64,000 nt of DNA from Cryptomeria japonica (GCF_030272615.1 NC_081409.1:209233190-209297189); one strand, 5' to 3'; counted from the stretch's first letter, positions 11,657 to 22,637 are shown. Notes: generated by a model not told the origin, from the sequence alone. Program-made: numbers and translations.

Positions 11657-11661
11657 AAAGT
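11657..11661 (+). repeat. Target duplication aaagt, left of element A
   Basis: Identical to 23050-23054, which directly follows the CA end of A's 3' LTR. Confidence 0.8.
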
Positions 11662-11946
11662 TGTTAGGGGTAAAAGCGTATGTTAGTAAGAATAATAGTT
11701 ATAAGTGTGTTATGTTATGTTTATGTTGTTGCCGAGAGGTTCCCATCGGGTAGTTGGGAGTTGGTGACAGTTGGCATCTTGACCAACCATCAGGTCTATA
11801 TATTGTTTGGTTGGAACCTCGGCAGGGGGATTATGTATGGACAATTCTGGACACTGGAATAAAGATATAACTATTCTGGTCTAATTAGTATCATTGTCGT
11901 TTATGCTGTGATGTACAATTGTTTTGTTACATGAATATTTGGTATG
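11662..11946 (+). repeat. 5' LTR of element A, cut by element B
   Basis: Matches 22709-22993 of the 3' LTR at about 94%. The remaining 56 bases of the 341-base LTR are missing because element B starts here. A short open frame at 11680-11862 recurs in the 3' LTR but looks fortuitous. Confidence 0.85.
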
Positions 11947-12405
11947 TGTTGTGACCTTTTTCACACATCGCCCCATTGCAAATGGGGACCCTCTCTTTTC
12001 CTGCTTTCTAGGGTTTTGTTAATGTCCTATGACCTTCAGCTTTAGTTTTACCAAGCCTTGCCCAGTTTTGAGCAGCCCAGGCCCTGATGATTGAAAGTTA
12101 GTTTTTTCAAATCATGTGATTCCAGAGTACAAACACCACCAGAGTGCTTAGACAGGTCAGAGTACGAAGATCACAATTGATTCGGACGAATTCGGACAAC
12201 TTTCTATTTTTAGGAAGTCTGCTTTTTTTGCTTTTTCCTATTTTTTAGGAAGTTTTTTTTTGGCATTTTCGGCCCTATCCCCGGTATGGCTATTTTTAGA
12301 AAGTTTTTTCTATTTTTTAGGGATACCTGCTTTTTGCTTTTTCGGGATGGGAATCTAGGGTTTGCACTTACACCACTGACCAACTTCGACAGTGTTGGCG
12401 GCACA

Positions 12406-12413
12406 TATAAAAA
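12406..12413 (+). promoter_or_regulatory. TATA-like box in element B LTR
   Basis: tataaaaa, about 460 bases after the LTR start, is a plausible LTR core promoter on position and sequence alone. Confidence 0.4.
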
Positions 12414-12532
12414 TTTCCGTTCTATATGTCTCCTTGTTTGAGTTACACCCCCATCTGGTCTGTTGGTCGAGTCATTTGCTTAGAATTCCCCATGTAGTTC
12501 AGTCTTGGCTGTTTTCTTCAAGGTTTCACCGT

Positions 12533-12712
12533 GTTGAACTTGAACCTTGAACTTGAACCTTGTTGGTTCAAGGTTCAAAGTTCAACGGGCGTTGTATTAA
12601 AAGTTTTTCTTTCTCCTGCGCAGTTTTAAGTCTTTCCTAGTCCTTGTCGGTGTTACACATTCTTTGAACCGTGAACTTGAACCTTTTTGGTTCAAGGTTC
12701 AAAGTTCAAAAT
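12533..12712 (+). repeat. Two imperfect 'ttgaacc/ggttcaa' hairpins
   Basis: Around 12533-12595 and again at 12663-12710: repeated gaacttgaacc blocks, a short loop, then ggttcaaggttcaaagttcaa. Both are imperfect inverted repeats of about 20 bases per arm in the leader of element B, and recall the palindromic units elsewhere in the window. Confidence 0.75.
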
Positions 12713-13281
12713 TTGTCATGTTTATGTTTTATGCCGGTTTTGTTTCTCAAAGATTCGAAGTTCGATGTTTAAGCTTCTTGGAGATCATGTGACTTGGCAT
12801 GAGGTGGTGGCGCGGATTTTAAGATATGATAAATGGTGGTAGAAAAGAGGAATATTCTATCTTTAATGATTTGAAATCTGTCATTTATAGCAAGTGTGGT
12901 GTGGAGATCTGCATTGTCAGATACGAAGTGACTTGGCATTTAATGCATGCTTGAACGCGATCATTTCAGAGTAAGGTCGCACGAGAGAAGAGTAATGGGG
13001 ACAGTTCGTAGTAATCATGGGTGAGTTTTTCTCGCCTTTTAAATTGGGTAGCTATCATGTCGAGATTATCTTTTTTTTGGTTAAGTGTTAAGAAGAGTTT
13101 GTGAAGTGGGAAGAAATTGACTGCGACAGGGGTTTGTAGATGATAGAGGAAGGTATGTTCAAACAGCTTTCCTAATTGTTGCAGTTTGTTTTAGAAAAGC
13201 TCTGGATATTTTGTTAGCTATTTGTTTCGGTTTCCCTTTTCTTCTTTGTTTGGGTTAATTGGAGAAAATCACAAGCTAGAC

Positions 13282-16200
13282 ATGAGGTCTACTCTGCCTA
13301 AATTAGTAAACTCTTCTTCCCTTGTAAGCTCCTTACCAGAGCTGGGTGATACAACTTTAGTGCAACTAGATTTAGATGATTTCCTAGAAAGGGTACGAAA
13401 CCCAGCCGCTGATCCTATGATGCGAGATATTGCACAGAGCGGTTTATTAGAAGCATCCACATTTCCCACAGCTGCCCCTTGCCCTGAATTGGTTTTAGAA
13501 TGCATGAACCACTATGATAAAGTCAACAGATGCATAAGGAAAAATAATGGTGAAGTTTTGTTGTCCATTGATAGACAAACAGTAATGGCTGCCATGGGTA
13601 TCCCACATCGGGAACTCTATGAAGATTGGACAATTAGAAAATCTTATGGAATTTATTCTGAGAAAAAGCAATATTACAGAATTGTCATTGCGCGAAATTG
13701 GCTTTTGAAGTTTCAAAAAGGGGGTTCAAGGCTGCCAAGACCCTTAACCCGTGAGCATTTGATTCCTGCGATTAGAGATTTGGTAATATTGCTGAGTAGA
13801 GTCAAGGGGAATTCACACTCCTTCTATTGGGAAGACTGGATGTATTTCTTCATTTAGGTAACTCTAGATAAAAATCGGTTGATTGACTAGGGAACTGTTA
13901 TTGCAGAAAGATTGCATGAGGCTTTGAGCAATTATCTTGGGATCCCGAATTTCTATATGTCTTCATACTTGTTATATATGCTAGCCTGTGTGAGGGAATG
14001 GTCTGGATTATTCCATGCTAAATGGGTTCAAGGTATTAGAATTTATGAGTATCACCCCCATTTGACTTTAAAAGGACATATTGATGATTATCTTCGCTGG
14101 AACGACATTTTTGCTGGGAGGTTGACCTTTGAATTACAAGATAACTTGCATAGGAGAATGTCTGCAGAAGCGGTTGAACTAGTTAAAATCCATGGCAGTT
14201 TTTTTACACATTTTAATCACTTCACTTACATAAGGGTTGGAGGTTTTAAAGGTGAACCCTTTAGGCTACCTAGGTATGTTTCAGACCCCTGTATCCTGAT
14301 TGAAGTTTCCAGGCAGCTAGCCTATGTCGTGAAGGATTATGGTGAAGATACTAACATTTTTCCCATCGATTTAGGCCATTACAGTTGTAGGTCTATCTCT
14401 GATACACTAAATCTTGAGCTAGAGTTTAAGAGATTTCATTTGAAAACCTTTGTGAAAAGGGATAACTTTGATAGTAAAGGTTTTTTTCGCCCAATATGTA
14501 AAGAAAATAGTGCCTAATCAACATGTACCCCAGTTGGAGGATTATTGGGAAGATTGCCTAGATGAGTTTGAAGTAAGAAAGAGGAGTTGGTCCAGGTTAA
14601 CTTTGAAACAAATTCATGACATGAAGTTACCAATGGATACCTCAAGTGTCACTACTGATAATGAAGATGTACTGGATTCAGAGTTTATGAAACGAGTACA
14701 TAATGAACCTCTCCCTGAAGTTGATTGGAGTAAAAGGATGGAAGATAGCAATCAGACACGCACTTTCAGCGTAATTCGCAGAACAAAAAAGTTGGCTTAG
14801 GAGTTGCCGATTTCATCCAACGAGAGCAACCAGTTCAAGAAACAAAAATGGAAAGAGGAAGGCCACAAGCAAAACTTCTGTTTTAACTAACATCCCTGTT
14901 TCTGTTGCAGGAAAAAGGCAGGCTAAGATTAAAGAAGAGAAACTTGACATTGAAGCTGCACTTTCTATTGGTGGTTGGGTTACCAAGTCAAGACACAAGA
15001 AGAACTTTCAGCCACCTGTCGCTCATCTCATTCTCGATTTGGACGTCGAGGAAGTATAGTGCGATATGGCAACCCCTGTTTCGGATGCTGATAAGGTCTT
15101 AACTGACTCAGATGCTACTGCTCAAGATTCACATGTGCTTGATATTCGGTCCAATGCAGACAATGCTACACAGTCACCTTCAGGAGCTATGAAATCTAAG
15201 GAACTGACACTGGCTCCTAAATGGTTAAGTGGCTCAATTACTAGGAAAAGAAATGTGGTTCCTATTTCGGTGTCGATGGAAGATGTTGTAAGTAAATGCT
15301 TGGGAAGATCCACGAAGCCAAAGCGGTTAAAAATGGAGACAATGATTGGTTTTGATGAAGACACAAAGCACTGGACTGCAGACGTTGCCAAACCTACATC
15401 TGACAAGGATGCCGCCACTGTTTCAGAGGCAGATTATACCATTGAACGGGTTGATTTGGGGGTCGGAACCAGAGCAGTTGATGTAAAACATTTGGAGACT
15501 TCGACTAAACGGATCATCTCCCGCACCTGGAAGGATGAGAAGGACAAGGTTGAGTTGAAGCGGAATTTAATGCAAATGGCCCAATACATTTGTGCCCTGC
15601 AGAATAGTCCATTGCCGTTGTCTCAGAGCTTGGTCCCCTTTAGTTCAAAATCCCCAGGGAATCAGAAGTTCTTTGATGAGGTTCAACGAAACAAAATGAT
15701 CGCAGAGATTTTCTTTGAATGGCTCACCTTGATCGTGCATCAAGAAACCAATTACATATCAGATTTAGTTCAGATTTTCAAGGAAGCTAATGAGGTTACC
15801 AAGGAACTGGATGCCGATTTAATTTCATGGCAAAAAGAAAAGACTAAATGGGCGGTGATTTCAAAGCAAATGCGAGATATCCAGTGCTATGGCTTGATGA
15901 ACTTTCTTGCCGAAAGACAAGTGCTAGGGCTGAGTGAGGACATAATGTTTATATGCAGGGAAAGCATAGAGTGGCGCAACCAAATCATCGAACAAGGTCA
16001 TAACGAATCCGCTAATTTGCGAGGTGAACTAACAGCCTTAAGAACAACTATGCAAAAGGATTTGCGCTGCGTGGATGTTCAATTGCTTAAGGAAGATAAC
16101 CAAACTTTGGAAAACACTGCAGAGATGATCAATCAATTCAGCAGCCACATTAAACAAATTAAAGTGGAGAAATCCTTGGCTGTGGAAGATTTTACGAAGA

Positions 16201-16343
16201 TTTCCAAAGTGGAATCGATGCTCACGGTTTGTCTGGATCACTTGGATTCACACGGGGACAAAGTGCAGATGGTAAGGAGAAAGAAAGAACTCTGGAAGCA
16301 GAGAGTAATACATAGCAGCCTGCCGCATGTTACAATAATTTAG
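13282..16343 (+). pseudogene. Element B ORF of unknown function
   Basis: About 1,000 codons of clearly coding sequence with no domain I can name. From an ATG at 13282 one frame runs to 14517, interrupted by TAG at 13855-13857 and 13888-13890. A frameshift at a run of seven T's near 14480 leads to a second frame ending at 14800. The third part is open from about 14900 and, after a TAG at 15057-15059, from ATG 15066 to 16343 (425 codons). The N-terminal third has a 'GIP' motif (MAAMGIPHRE, near 13600) and a block ID*GTVIAERLHEAL at 13882-13926 that matches NWGQLLAECIHDFL in the 3' ORF of element A. The last 150 residues are charged and probably coiled-coil (VESMLTVCLDHLD onward). It may be distantly related to the 'putative plant transposon protein' family; that is a guess from layout. 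Confidence 0.65.
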
Positions 16344-16449
16344 GAGTTCTCGAAGGTGCATCAAGAGTGGAGTGCGGCAAAGGCGGTTATGGTGTCCATC
16401 CAAACCAATGGCCCGGGCAATCCTGACCCTCAGATAAGTAGACAAGGAA

Positions 16450-16965
16450 GGGAGAGCCGTTTGTGTGGGGTACGGAGCAAGAAGAAGCCTTCAAAGAATT
16501 GAAAGACTGGCTGGTGAGTGCACTGATATTGGTATACCCAGACTAGAACAAAGAATTTCACGTGCACGTTGATGCCTCCAACTTTGCAATTGGTGCTACC
16601 CTCGCCCAGGTAGGGGCGCAAGGACTAGACCATTCCGTTTTCTTTGCAAGCTGACTTCTGTCAAAGGCCGAATGAAACTATAGCACAATAGAGCGAGAGG
16701 CACTAGGGATGGTGTACGCAGTACAGAAGTTCCGACACTACTTGTTGGCTACACCGTTCACATTTTATGTGGACCACCAGGCACTAATGTACCTAGTGAA
16801 TAAACCAATCATCCTAGGGAGGGTAAGTCGGTGGCTACTGCTCTTATAGGAATTCATCGTCACCATTGTCGTACGGCCAGGAAAGTCCCATGTAATAGCC
16901 GACCAACTATCAAGGATCAAATCAAGGGAACCGACCGAGGGAGTAAACGAAGACTTTCCAGATGC
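16450..16965 (+). pseudogene. Element A: end of RT and gypsy RNase H
   Basis: In one frame the text runs EEAFKELKDWL, then the RNase H signatures VDASNFAIGATLAQ, TIEREALGMVYAV, YVDHQALMYLV and HVIADQLSRI, so all four acidic residues (D, E, D, D) are present. Stops at 16544, 16652, 16673 and 16847 lie in the same frame; for each, one C-to-T or G-to-A change from a codon common in relatives explains it. The block GRVSRWLLLL just before the last stop is typical of plant gypsy pol. The reverse transcriptase core upstream is missing: sequence before about 16440 belongs to element B. Confidence 0.85.
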
Positions 16966-18060
16966 ACACTTGTTCCAAATTGCAATACTACCAACCTGGT
17001 ATGAAAAGATAGGCCAGTATCTATCTACCTCCACATTTCCAAGCGAGATGCCTTCAGGGGAACGAAGGAAATTGACACTGAAGAGAAAAACCTTCCAACT
17101 AATTAATGGGCTTCTATATAAGATGGGTCCCGACCAAATCTTGAGGTGTGTCATGGAGGAGGAAATTCGCGGTGTACTAAAGGAGGCACACGACGGATTG
17201 ACAGGCGGACATATGGGACCAGATGCAACCATTAGGAAAGTGCTTCTCGCAAGTCTATGGTGGCCAACTCTACACACTGATGCTTGAGAGTGGGTGATTG
17301 GATGCGACACTTGCCAACGAGTGGGAAAACCTCTCAAGAGGGACTTCATGCCTCTCTTTCCTTCGCAGCCGCAAGAAATATTCGAACGATGGGGTTTGGA
17401 CTTTGTGGGACCTCTGAAGCCTGTACCCTACTCCAATGCAAATATATTGTAGTTGCCATGAAATATCTCACCAAGTGGGGAGAAGCTAGGGCCTTGCCGG
17501 ATAACACGGCTTTGAGTACAACACGGTTCTTGTACGAACAGATTGTCACCAGGTACGGGATACCACTCCAAATCACCAGTGACAGAGTAGTGCACTTTGT
17601 CAATCAAGTAATTCGTACCATGACCGTGGAATTTAAAATATTCCATAATCCATCCAGTCCGTACTATCCTCGCGCTAATGGTCAGGCTGAAGCAACCAAC
17701 AAGGTGTTGGTATCAATAATCTACAAATCGTGTGGTTTGTAACAAGAAGACTGGGAGGAAAGACTACTAGCCGTGCTATGGGCCTACCGTACAACATACA
17801 AAGTCACTACCGGGCATACGTCATTTCAGCTCATGTATGGGCAGGAGGCAGTGGTACCAGCCGAGTACACTGTGCCGAGCCTTCGGGTGGCGGTGGAAAA
17901 TAGACTTGGGGACACAGAAAGCTTGAATGCAAGGCTTGATGGTTTGATAAAGTTGGATGAACGGAGACTGATGGCACAATGGGCAATAGAGGTGGCACAA
18001 CGCCGGCGGAAAAATTGGCATGACCAGCATCTGCGGAAGGCCAACTTGCGGCCGGGGTAG
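16966..18060 (+). pseudogene. Element A: integrase (zinc finger and core)
   Basis: Continues in frame from RNase H. The HHCC zinc finger is visible as EAHDGLTGGHMG followed by CDTCQR. The DDE core has D in WGLDFVGPL, D in ITSDRVVHFVN (the usual glycine after SDR is replaced by V) and E in NGQAEATNK. Breaks: TGA at 17285-17287, a frameshift near 17443, TAA at 17740-17742 and a stop at 18058. Such an enzyme would insert the element's cDNA into the host chromosome in the nucleus; this copy is dead. Confidence 0.85.
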
Positions 18061-18066
18061 TTAGTA

Positions 18067-19128
18067 TTGAAGTATAACGGTCGCAACGAACTTCGACTAG
18101 GGAAGTTCAAGTTCCATTGGCTCGGACCCTATAAAATCAGAGAGGTCGGTTGGAACGGAGCAGTAAAGCTCGCGACTCTGGATAACAATCCGATTAGAGA
18201 CCCGGTGAACGGTTCCAAGTTAAAGATCTATAGGGAAAGAAATAAACCTGTGATTGGGATTAACATGCTAGGATACGCCATGAGAGGGCATTGGACCATT
18301 GGTCGAAGCAAGGAGGTCGAAGAAGACCCAGTGGTAAAAGGAGGAGAACTCTATCGGAGGGATGATGACTGGGCGAAGCCCTTGGCGGTCATGGTAGAGC
18401 GACTTGTACCAAAAAGGTTGGAAGGTGTGGCGGTTCCCAGGATCCACAAACATCTCACGAATGCGTATTTCGAGGACCCAGTTGTGTGGGTGCGAGTTTC
18501 AGGATATTGGAAAAAGCGGGCCCCATACGAAGGAGTTCGGGAGGGATACGTAGCATATGACATTGATGAAGAAGTAGAAGCCTGGAGGAGAGTTGGGAAC
18601 ATAATTAAAGAGGAGGAGCCGACAGACCTGGAGGAAGAGCTCGACCTGGAAGAATATGGGGCAACCCTAGGCCCATGTTTAAAAATGGTATTGAAAACAG
18701 AGGACCTATTCGTCATCGCTTCCAAAGCTGGCGAGGTAGAAGCCGGACCTAACTTATTGTACCGGGTGATCCCTAACCTGGCTGGGCCACTAGAGATTGA
18801 CGGAGAGAAAGTAAAATGGTACCACCAGTACGGGGATCGGTACATTGACGGCTGCTACAAGGGTGTGGGACCCACCCCATTGGTGGACAAGATATGGGAC
18901 CTAGAATATGAAGGGACGTGTTGTGCACAAGAATGCTACAAAAGACTACCACGTGTGTACGTGGTTACACGACTCAGAAATAAGAATGAGGACGCCCGAC
19001 AATGCTTCAGGGGTAAAAAGGAGGAACAATGGGGATGGAGACTCCGAACAGGAACCAAACAAGAAATGGAAGGAAGACAAGGCAAGGAACAAAGAACCAC
19101 GGAAGAAATGGAGAAAAAAGCAAGGTAG
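18067..19128 (+). pseudogene. Element A: integrase C-terminus with ~290-residue extension
   Basis: A 353-codon frame with no stop. Residues about 8-60 are the integrase C-terminal GPY/F-type domain (FKFHWLGPYKIREV, then VKLATLDNNPI and GSKLKIYRERNKP). Normally the protein ends soon after. Here some 290 more residues follow: a Trp/Tyr-rich, partly acidic region (VWVRVSGYWKKRAPYEG, TDLEEELDLEEYG, VKWYHQYGDRYIDGCYKG) ending in a Lys/Arg/Glu-rich tail. I recognise no chromodomain or other family in it. It is the longest uninterrupted coding stretch in A's pol region. Immediate upstream context is A's integrase core; a 1.1 kb spacer separates it from the 3' ORF. Confidence 0.7.
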
Positions 19129-19609
19129 GGGGGCTAGCAAGAAGGAAACAAAGGAGACAGGGAAACTCCTCGGCCGCAAAAACGAACACAACAAACTGGC
19201 TAGTGGCTTACAGAAGGCCAACTAGAGGGCACAATCAGGCCAAGGGGTACCTGGGTAAATTAAAGGCAAGGAAGCTAATACTGAAAAAGCCGTGTCAGAT
19301 AAAAGAAGTAAGACGACTGAAAAAACAAGGGGTCTTAAAGGGTGAGGAGGAGAATTAGAGGAAAAAAGCTAATAAGTCCAAGTCGGCAGGTATTCAAAAA
19401 TTGAAATATCAGGCAAGTACAAGTAAAAATAGTAGAGAAAAAGTAAGACTGCTGAAAAGACAATTATTTAATGTTAAGTTAACAAAACATTTTTACCTAA
19501 GCCTAACCCTGGCAAAAGAAAGTGCTTATAAAAACCCCCACGAGACCCCATTAAACACAACGCAGGAAGGTGAACCTGGCAGACAGATAGTTTTGAGCGA
19601 AGGGAAGGA

Positions 19610-20245
19610 AGTCACATACCGTACGAACCAGTTGCAGGTGCCGACTGTACGGACACAATACACCGTACATAACAATTGTACGGACACGAAGGAGTTGATA
19701 ATTTCGTACGGTGTACGGATTGTGCAGACAAGAGAGCACGAGGCCATAAAGTCTTGCCGTACGATGTACGAATTGTAGAGAGGCGTCATCAAGGGGTACC
19801 GTATGAATTGCCTAGAAGCCACACCGTACGGCGTACAAATTGTCAACAAATCTCACTGTACGATGTACGGATTAGGAAAATCAAGTTGCGTACGGATCAC
19901 GTATGGATTACAGAGGGAGGAAATCATCGTACGGAGCAAGGTGGGAGGAAGTCACCGTACGACATACGACATTACCGTAGGGGCTCGTGCACCAACGGAG
20001 GCATTGTTGGACGGACGAGTATTACCGTATGAACACGTACGGGCACGTGTAGGAGAATTCGCACAAAGCAAAATCCATACGACATACGGTATCAAGAAGG
20101 CAGGCAGAGATATCCGAACGACGGGTACTTGACATGCCAATTAAAGAGGCAGCACGCAGGTATAAGAGGCAAAGGGCCTGTCTGGTAGAACACGAGGGAG
20201 AAGCTGTACGACAGGGAAATTGAGTGATACAATGGGCCGTACAAA
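19610..20245 (+). repeat. Cluster of palindromic 'ccgtacg / gtacgg' motifs
   Basis: At least 15 copies of CCGTACG, GTACGG or one-base variants in 640 bases, often paired about 8 bases apart (for example cgtacggtgtacgg near 19709 and ccgtacgatgtacg near 19757) and joined by attgtac or gaattg pieces. It lies between the integrase extension and the 3' ORF of element A. Short open frames through it are repeat-driven. Confidence 0.75.
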
Positions 20246-22637
20246 TTGGCGAGACAATCTGTCAGACAGGAATAATAACGACTCAGGAAGGGGTATGGGA
20301 AGAAGAAAGGAAAAAGGAAGTTGCAGTGTAGCCATGATTGCCACAGAGCCCGCCAGTAACAAGAAAACCAAGAGCAGACCGAAGACCCCGAAGGACTCAG
20401 AGGGACTCACGACGACAAATGTAGCATTTGAGAGTGTGACTGACAGTGAATGCCGTACCTGGTGGGAGGAAAACCCTCTAGACCATGTGACGAAGGAATC
20501 TCTCAGGAGGGCACAAGTTCACCACGCCGTCCAAATGCCCACCTTCAACATTAAAGAGTTCGAGCCAGTCTTGCAAACCATGGTATCAGGCTATAATCCG
20601 CAAGAATGAGCTTCAGTCATTCAGTTCCAAGGGTGCACAATGCTAGGCTCATTCAAACCTGAGGATTTCAAGCGGGTATTTGGCATACCAAAGAAAGGAG
20701 CATCTGCGGCCAAACCAACCAAAAAACTCACTAGAGAAAAGAAGAAGTGGTTGATGGATTTGCTGTGAAGAGATGACCTCACAGAGCAGCAGTGGAAAAG
20801 TGCCTAGGCGGATAGCAGAGGAATGAAGCGTGTGTTTATTGCACCTGGTCAAAAGCCACCTTACGGGTGCCAGTCGCGCCTCTAACATAGCTATATGGAT
20901 GATAGGATTAATGAATGGGATTAGATGCGGAAAAGTGTACAATTGGGGACAACTCCTGGCAGAATGTATCCACGATTTCCTAAGATGGGAACACAAAACG
21001 TTCTACATGTGCCATCGTGCTATCAGCTTGTTCCTGGATGCCGTATGCTTGCAGGTACCACCAGAAGTATGGGGGACATTTGAGCCATGCGGAAGGGTAG
21101 AACCAAATAAACCCACCATGTACTACTATATCCACCTGGATACCCTAGGCGACATAGCGCAGCCCACAAGGAAAAGGAGGAAACTGGATACGTCCGTGGA
21201 GATTGAAGAGGTTAGGAGCGCAGAGGATTCAGAGGAGGTGGAAGAAATGGAAGAGCAGGAAAGTGGTGATGAGGGGTTCCATCTGTCGGGACACATAGCT
21301 GTAGAGGAGGAAGAGGAAACAAAGTCATGGCAGCAGGAAGAAGAGGAAGAGGAGGAGCAACGGGGAGGATTGCGGGCTCAATGGAAAAGTACGAGGGTAA
21401 AATTCACACCCTCGAAACTATCCTCGACACACCTGGTACCTCAGGAGGCGCTTGTAGTAGCCAGCCTAGTGGGATATGTACGACCAGTTGGGGTACTGTT
21501 CGAGAAAATTGGAGAAGGGGAACCGTCGGCACAGCGATGGGTATCCCTGCCGCAGATCGGCTTGGCCGTACTTGCAGCAAAAACTGGTACGGTACCAACA
21601 AAAATCGGTATAGTGCCAGCAGGAACCGGTACGGTGCCAGTAGGAACTGGTACGGTATTAGCAGAAACTGGTACGGGTGACTTGGAGGCAGTAGCAACCT
21701 TGGATACTCTGACAAATGAAGATATAGACGCCTTGCTAGATGGATGGCTAGGGCAGTTCGCACTCGCGCCACACCTTCCCCCCTCCCCTGCACTGCATAA
21801 CATGGCCATTGGGCTAGGCATGACCACAGATAGAGATATCACTGTCCCAGACCTAGACAGAGAGAGATCCGCTGATCAAGAACAGCAGGGAAAGGACAAG
21901 CAGAGCAGTGGACCGGAGGGAGCTCTCGTAGGGCTCCACATCACACCACCCGATTTGAATGACCCAACAGGCTCACCCGGACGATTCCTAGAGGAGCTAC
22001 AGGGGCTCTCTGATGTTGCACGCAGCATGGCTTAGCTTACCGGACAAATGGAGGCAGGCAATTCAGCCGACGCTACACAACTGTGTCACTTCATGGCCGA
22101 GGGGTGCAAGGAGGAGTTCACGCACCACTTTGAGCAGCAAGGGTGGCCGGACCATAGTACGCTTGAGATGATTCAGAACTGGACCCATAGGCACATGATA
22201 GGAGGCACAGGCACCCTGGGCACCACCTCCGTAGCATGGAGAGGGCTTTCCGAGAGGTTTACTTACAGATGTGGCAGCACCAGGTGGAAAAAGAGGCCCA
22301 ACGGATGTACATAACAACACTGGAAAAGGAAGGTGAGAAGCAGGCACAGTTGGCCACAGTGGAGATGAGCTTGAGGAAGGAGATGGAAATGAAGATGACT
22401 ACCTATGAGGTCCGTTGCAACTTGCAGGAGAAGGAGGCACATGCATTGGCAGCCCAGGTGGCAAAGATCACTTTACAACTGGAACAAAAAGATAAAGAGC
22501 TATTGGAAGCTGCTCACATGGTAAAGAAAGCACGGGAACGACAGTTGATGGCAGAAAAGAACCTGAAACTTCAGGCCGGACAACAGCCTCCTACTGCGAC
22601 CACTACAGGGATGCCTCCTCCCTCTTCTTGGTCTTAG
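20220..22637 (+). pseudogene. Element A 3' ORF of unknown function
   Basis: About 800 codons in three segments. The first runs from ATG 20220, with TGA at 20608 and two more stops before about 20840, and includes the 'GIP' motif FKRVFGIPKKGA. A frameshift near 20840 leads to a 401-codon stretch (20830-22035) starting just before KVYNWGQLLAECIHDFL, then a basic KRRKLD block, a long Glu-rich region (about residues 125-175) and a seven-residue repeat. After a stop at 22035 and a frameshift near 22240 a strongly charged coiled coil follows (EKEGEKQAQLATVEMSL to about 22580), ending PPPSSWS just before the polypurine tract. The order GIP motif, WG motif, coiled coil is the same as in the element B ORF. 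Function unknown; extra 3' ORFs are known from Tat-lineage elements. Confidence 0.7.
21584..21680 (+). repeat. In-frame 21-base tandem repeat in A 3' ORF
   Basis: About four and a half copies of a seven-residue unit (GTVPVGT and variants). The DNA core ggtacggt recalls the palindromic motif cluster 1.5 kb upstream. Confidence 0.8.

Larger units (their letters stand above)
10038..11661 (+). mobile_element. LTR 'H2', left part, split by element A
   Basis: Begins CGTTGTGA (TGTTGTGA in the other copies) and continues with tcacacattg and the cATTGCAAATGggg inverted repeat. A minisatellite occupies 10380-11060. Element A interrupts it at 11661 with a 5-base duplication (aaagt). The sequence right of A (23055-23383) and right of element C (31009-32871) would be the rest of this LTR. 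The pieces add up to about 3.8 kb, close to the length of H1. The head is clear; that all pieces belong together is inferred. Confidence 0.55.
11947..16440 (+). mobile_element. Element B: 5' LTR head plus large ORF, 3' end lost
   Basis: Starts TGTTGTGA and shares roughly 110 bases of head with LTR H1 (through ctgctttctaggg and ttgttaatgtc). After the head it differs from H1 and H2: it has pyrimidine-rich sequence, a TATA-like box, two hairpins and then the unknown ORF at 13282-16343. No LTR end, primer binding site, gag or pol was recognised, and no 3' LTR exists; at about 16440 the sequence changes to A's RNase H. In Ogre elements of the Tat lineage an extra ORF precedes gag, so B may be a 5' fragment of such an element, or a non-autonomous element. 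Confidence 0.6.

Noticed and set aside
13855-13906. Possible 51-base GT...AG intron in the element B ORF
   Set aside because: GTAACT and TTGCAG borders exist, but the stop precedes the donor and the intervening sequence reads on in the same frame into a motif shared with element A, so retained coding sequence with two stops fits better.
18946-19221. Hydrophobic minus-strand frames opposite the integrase extension
   Set aside because: Antisense shadow of a Lys/Arg/Glu-rich coding tail; Leu/Phe/Ser-rich composition is expected from the complement.
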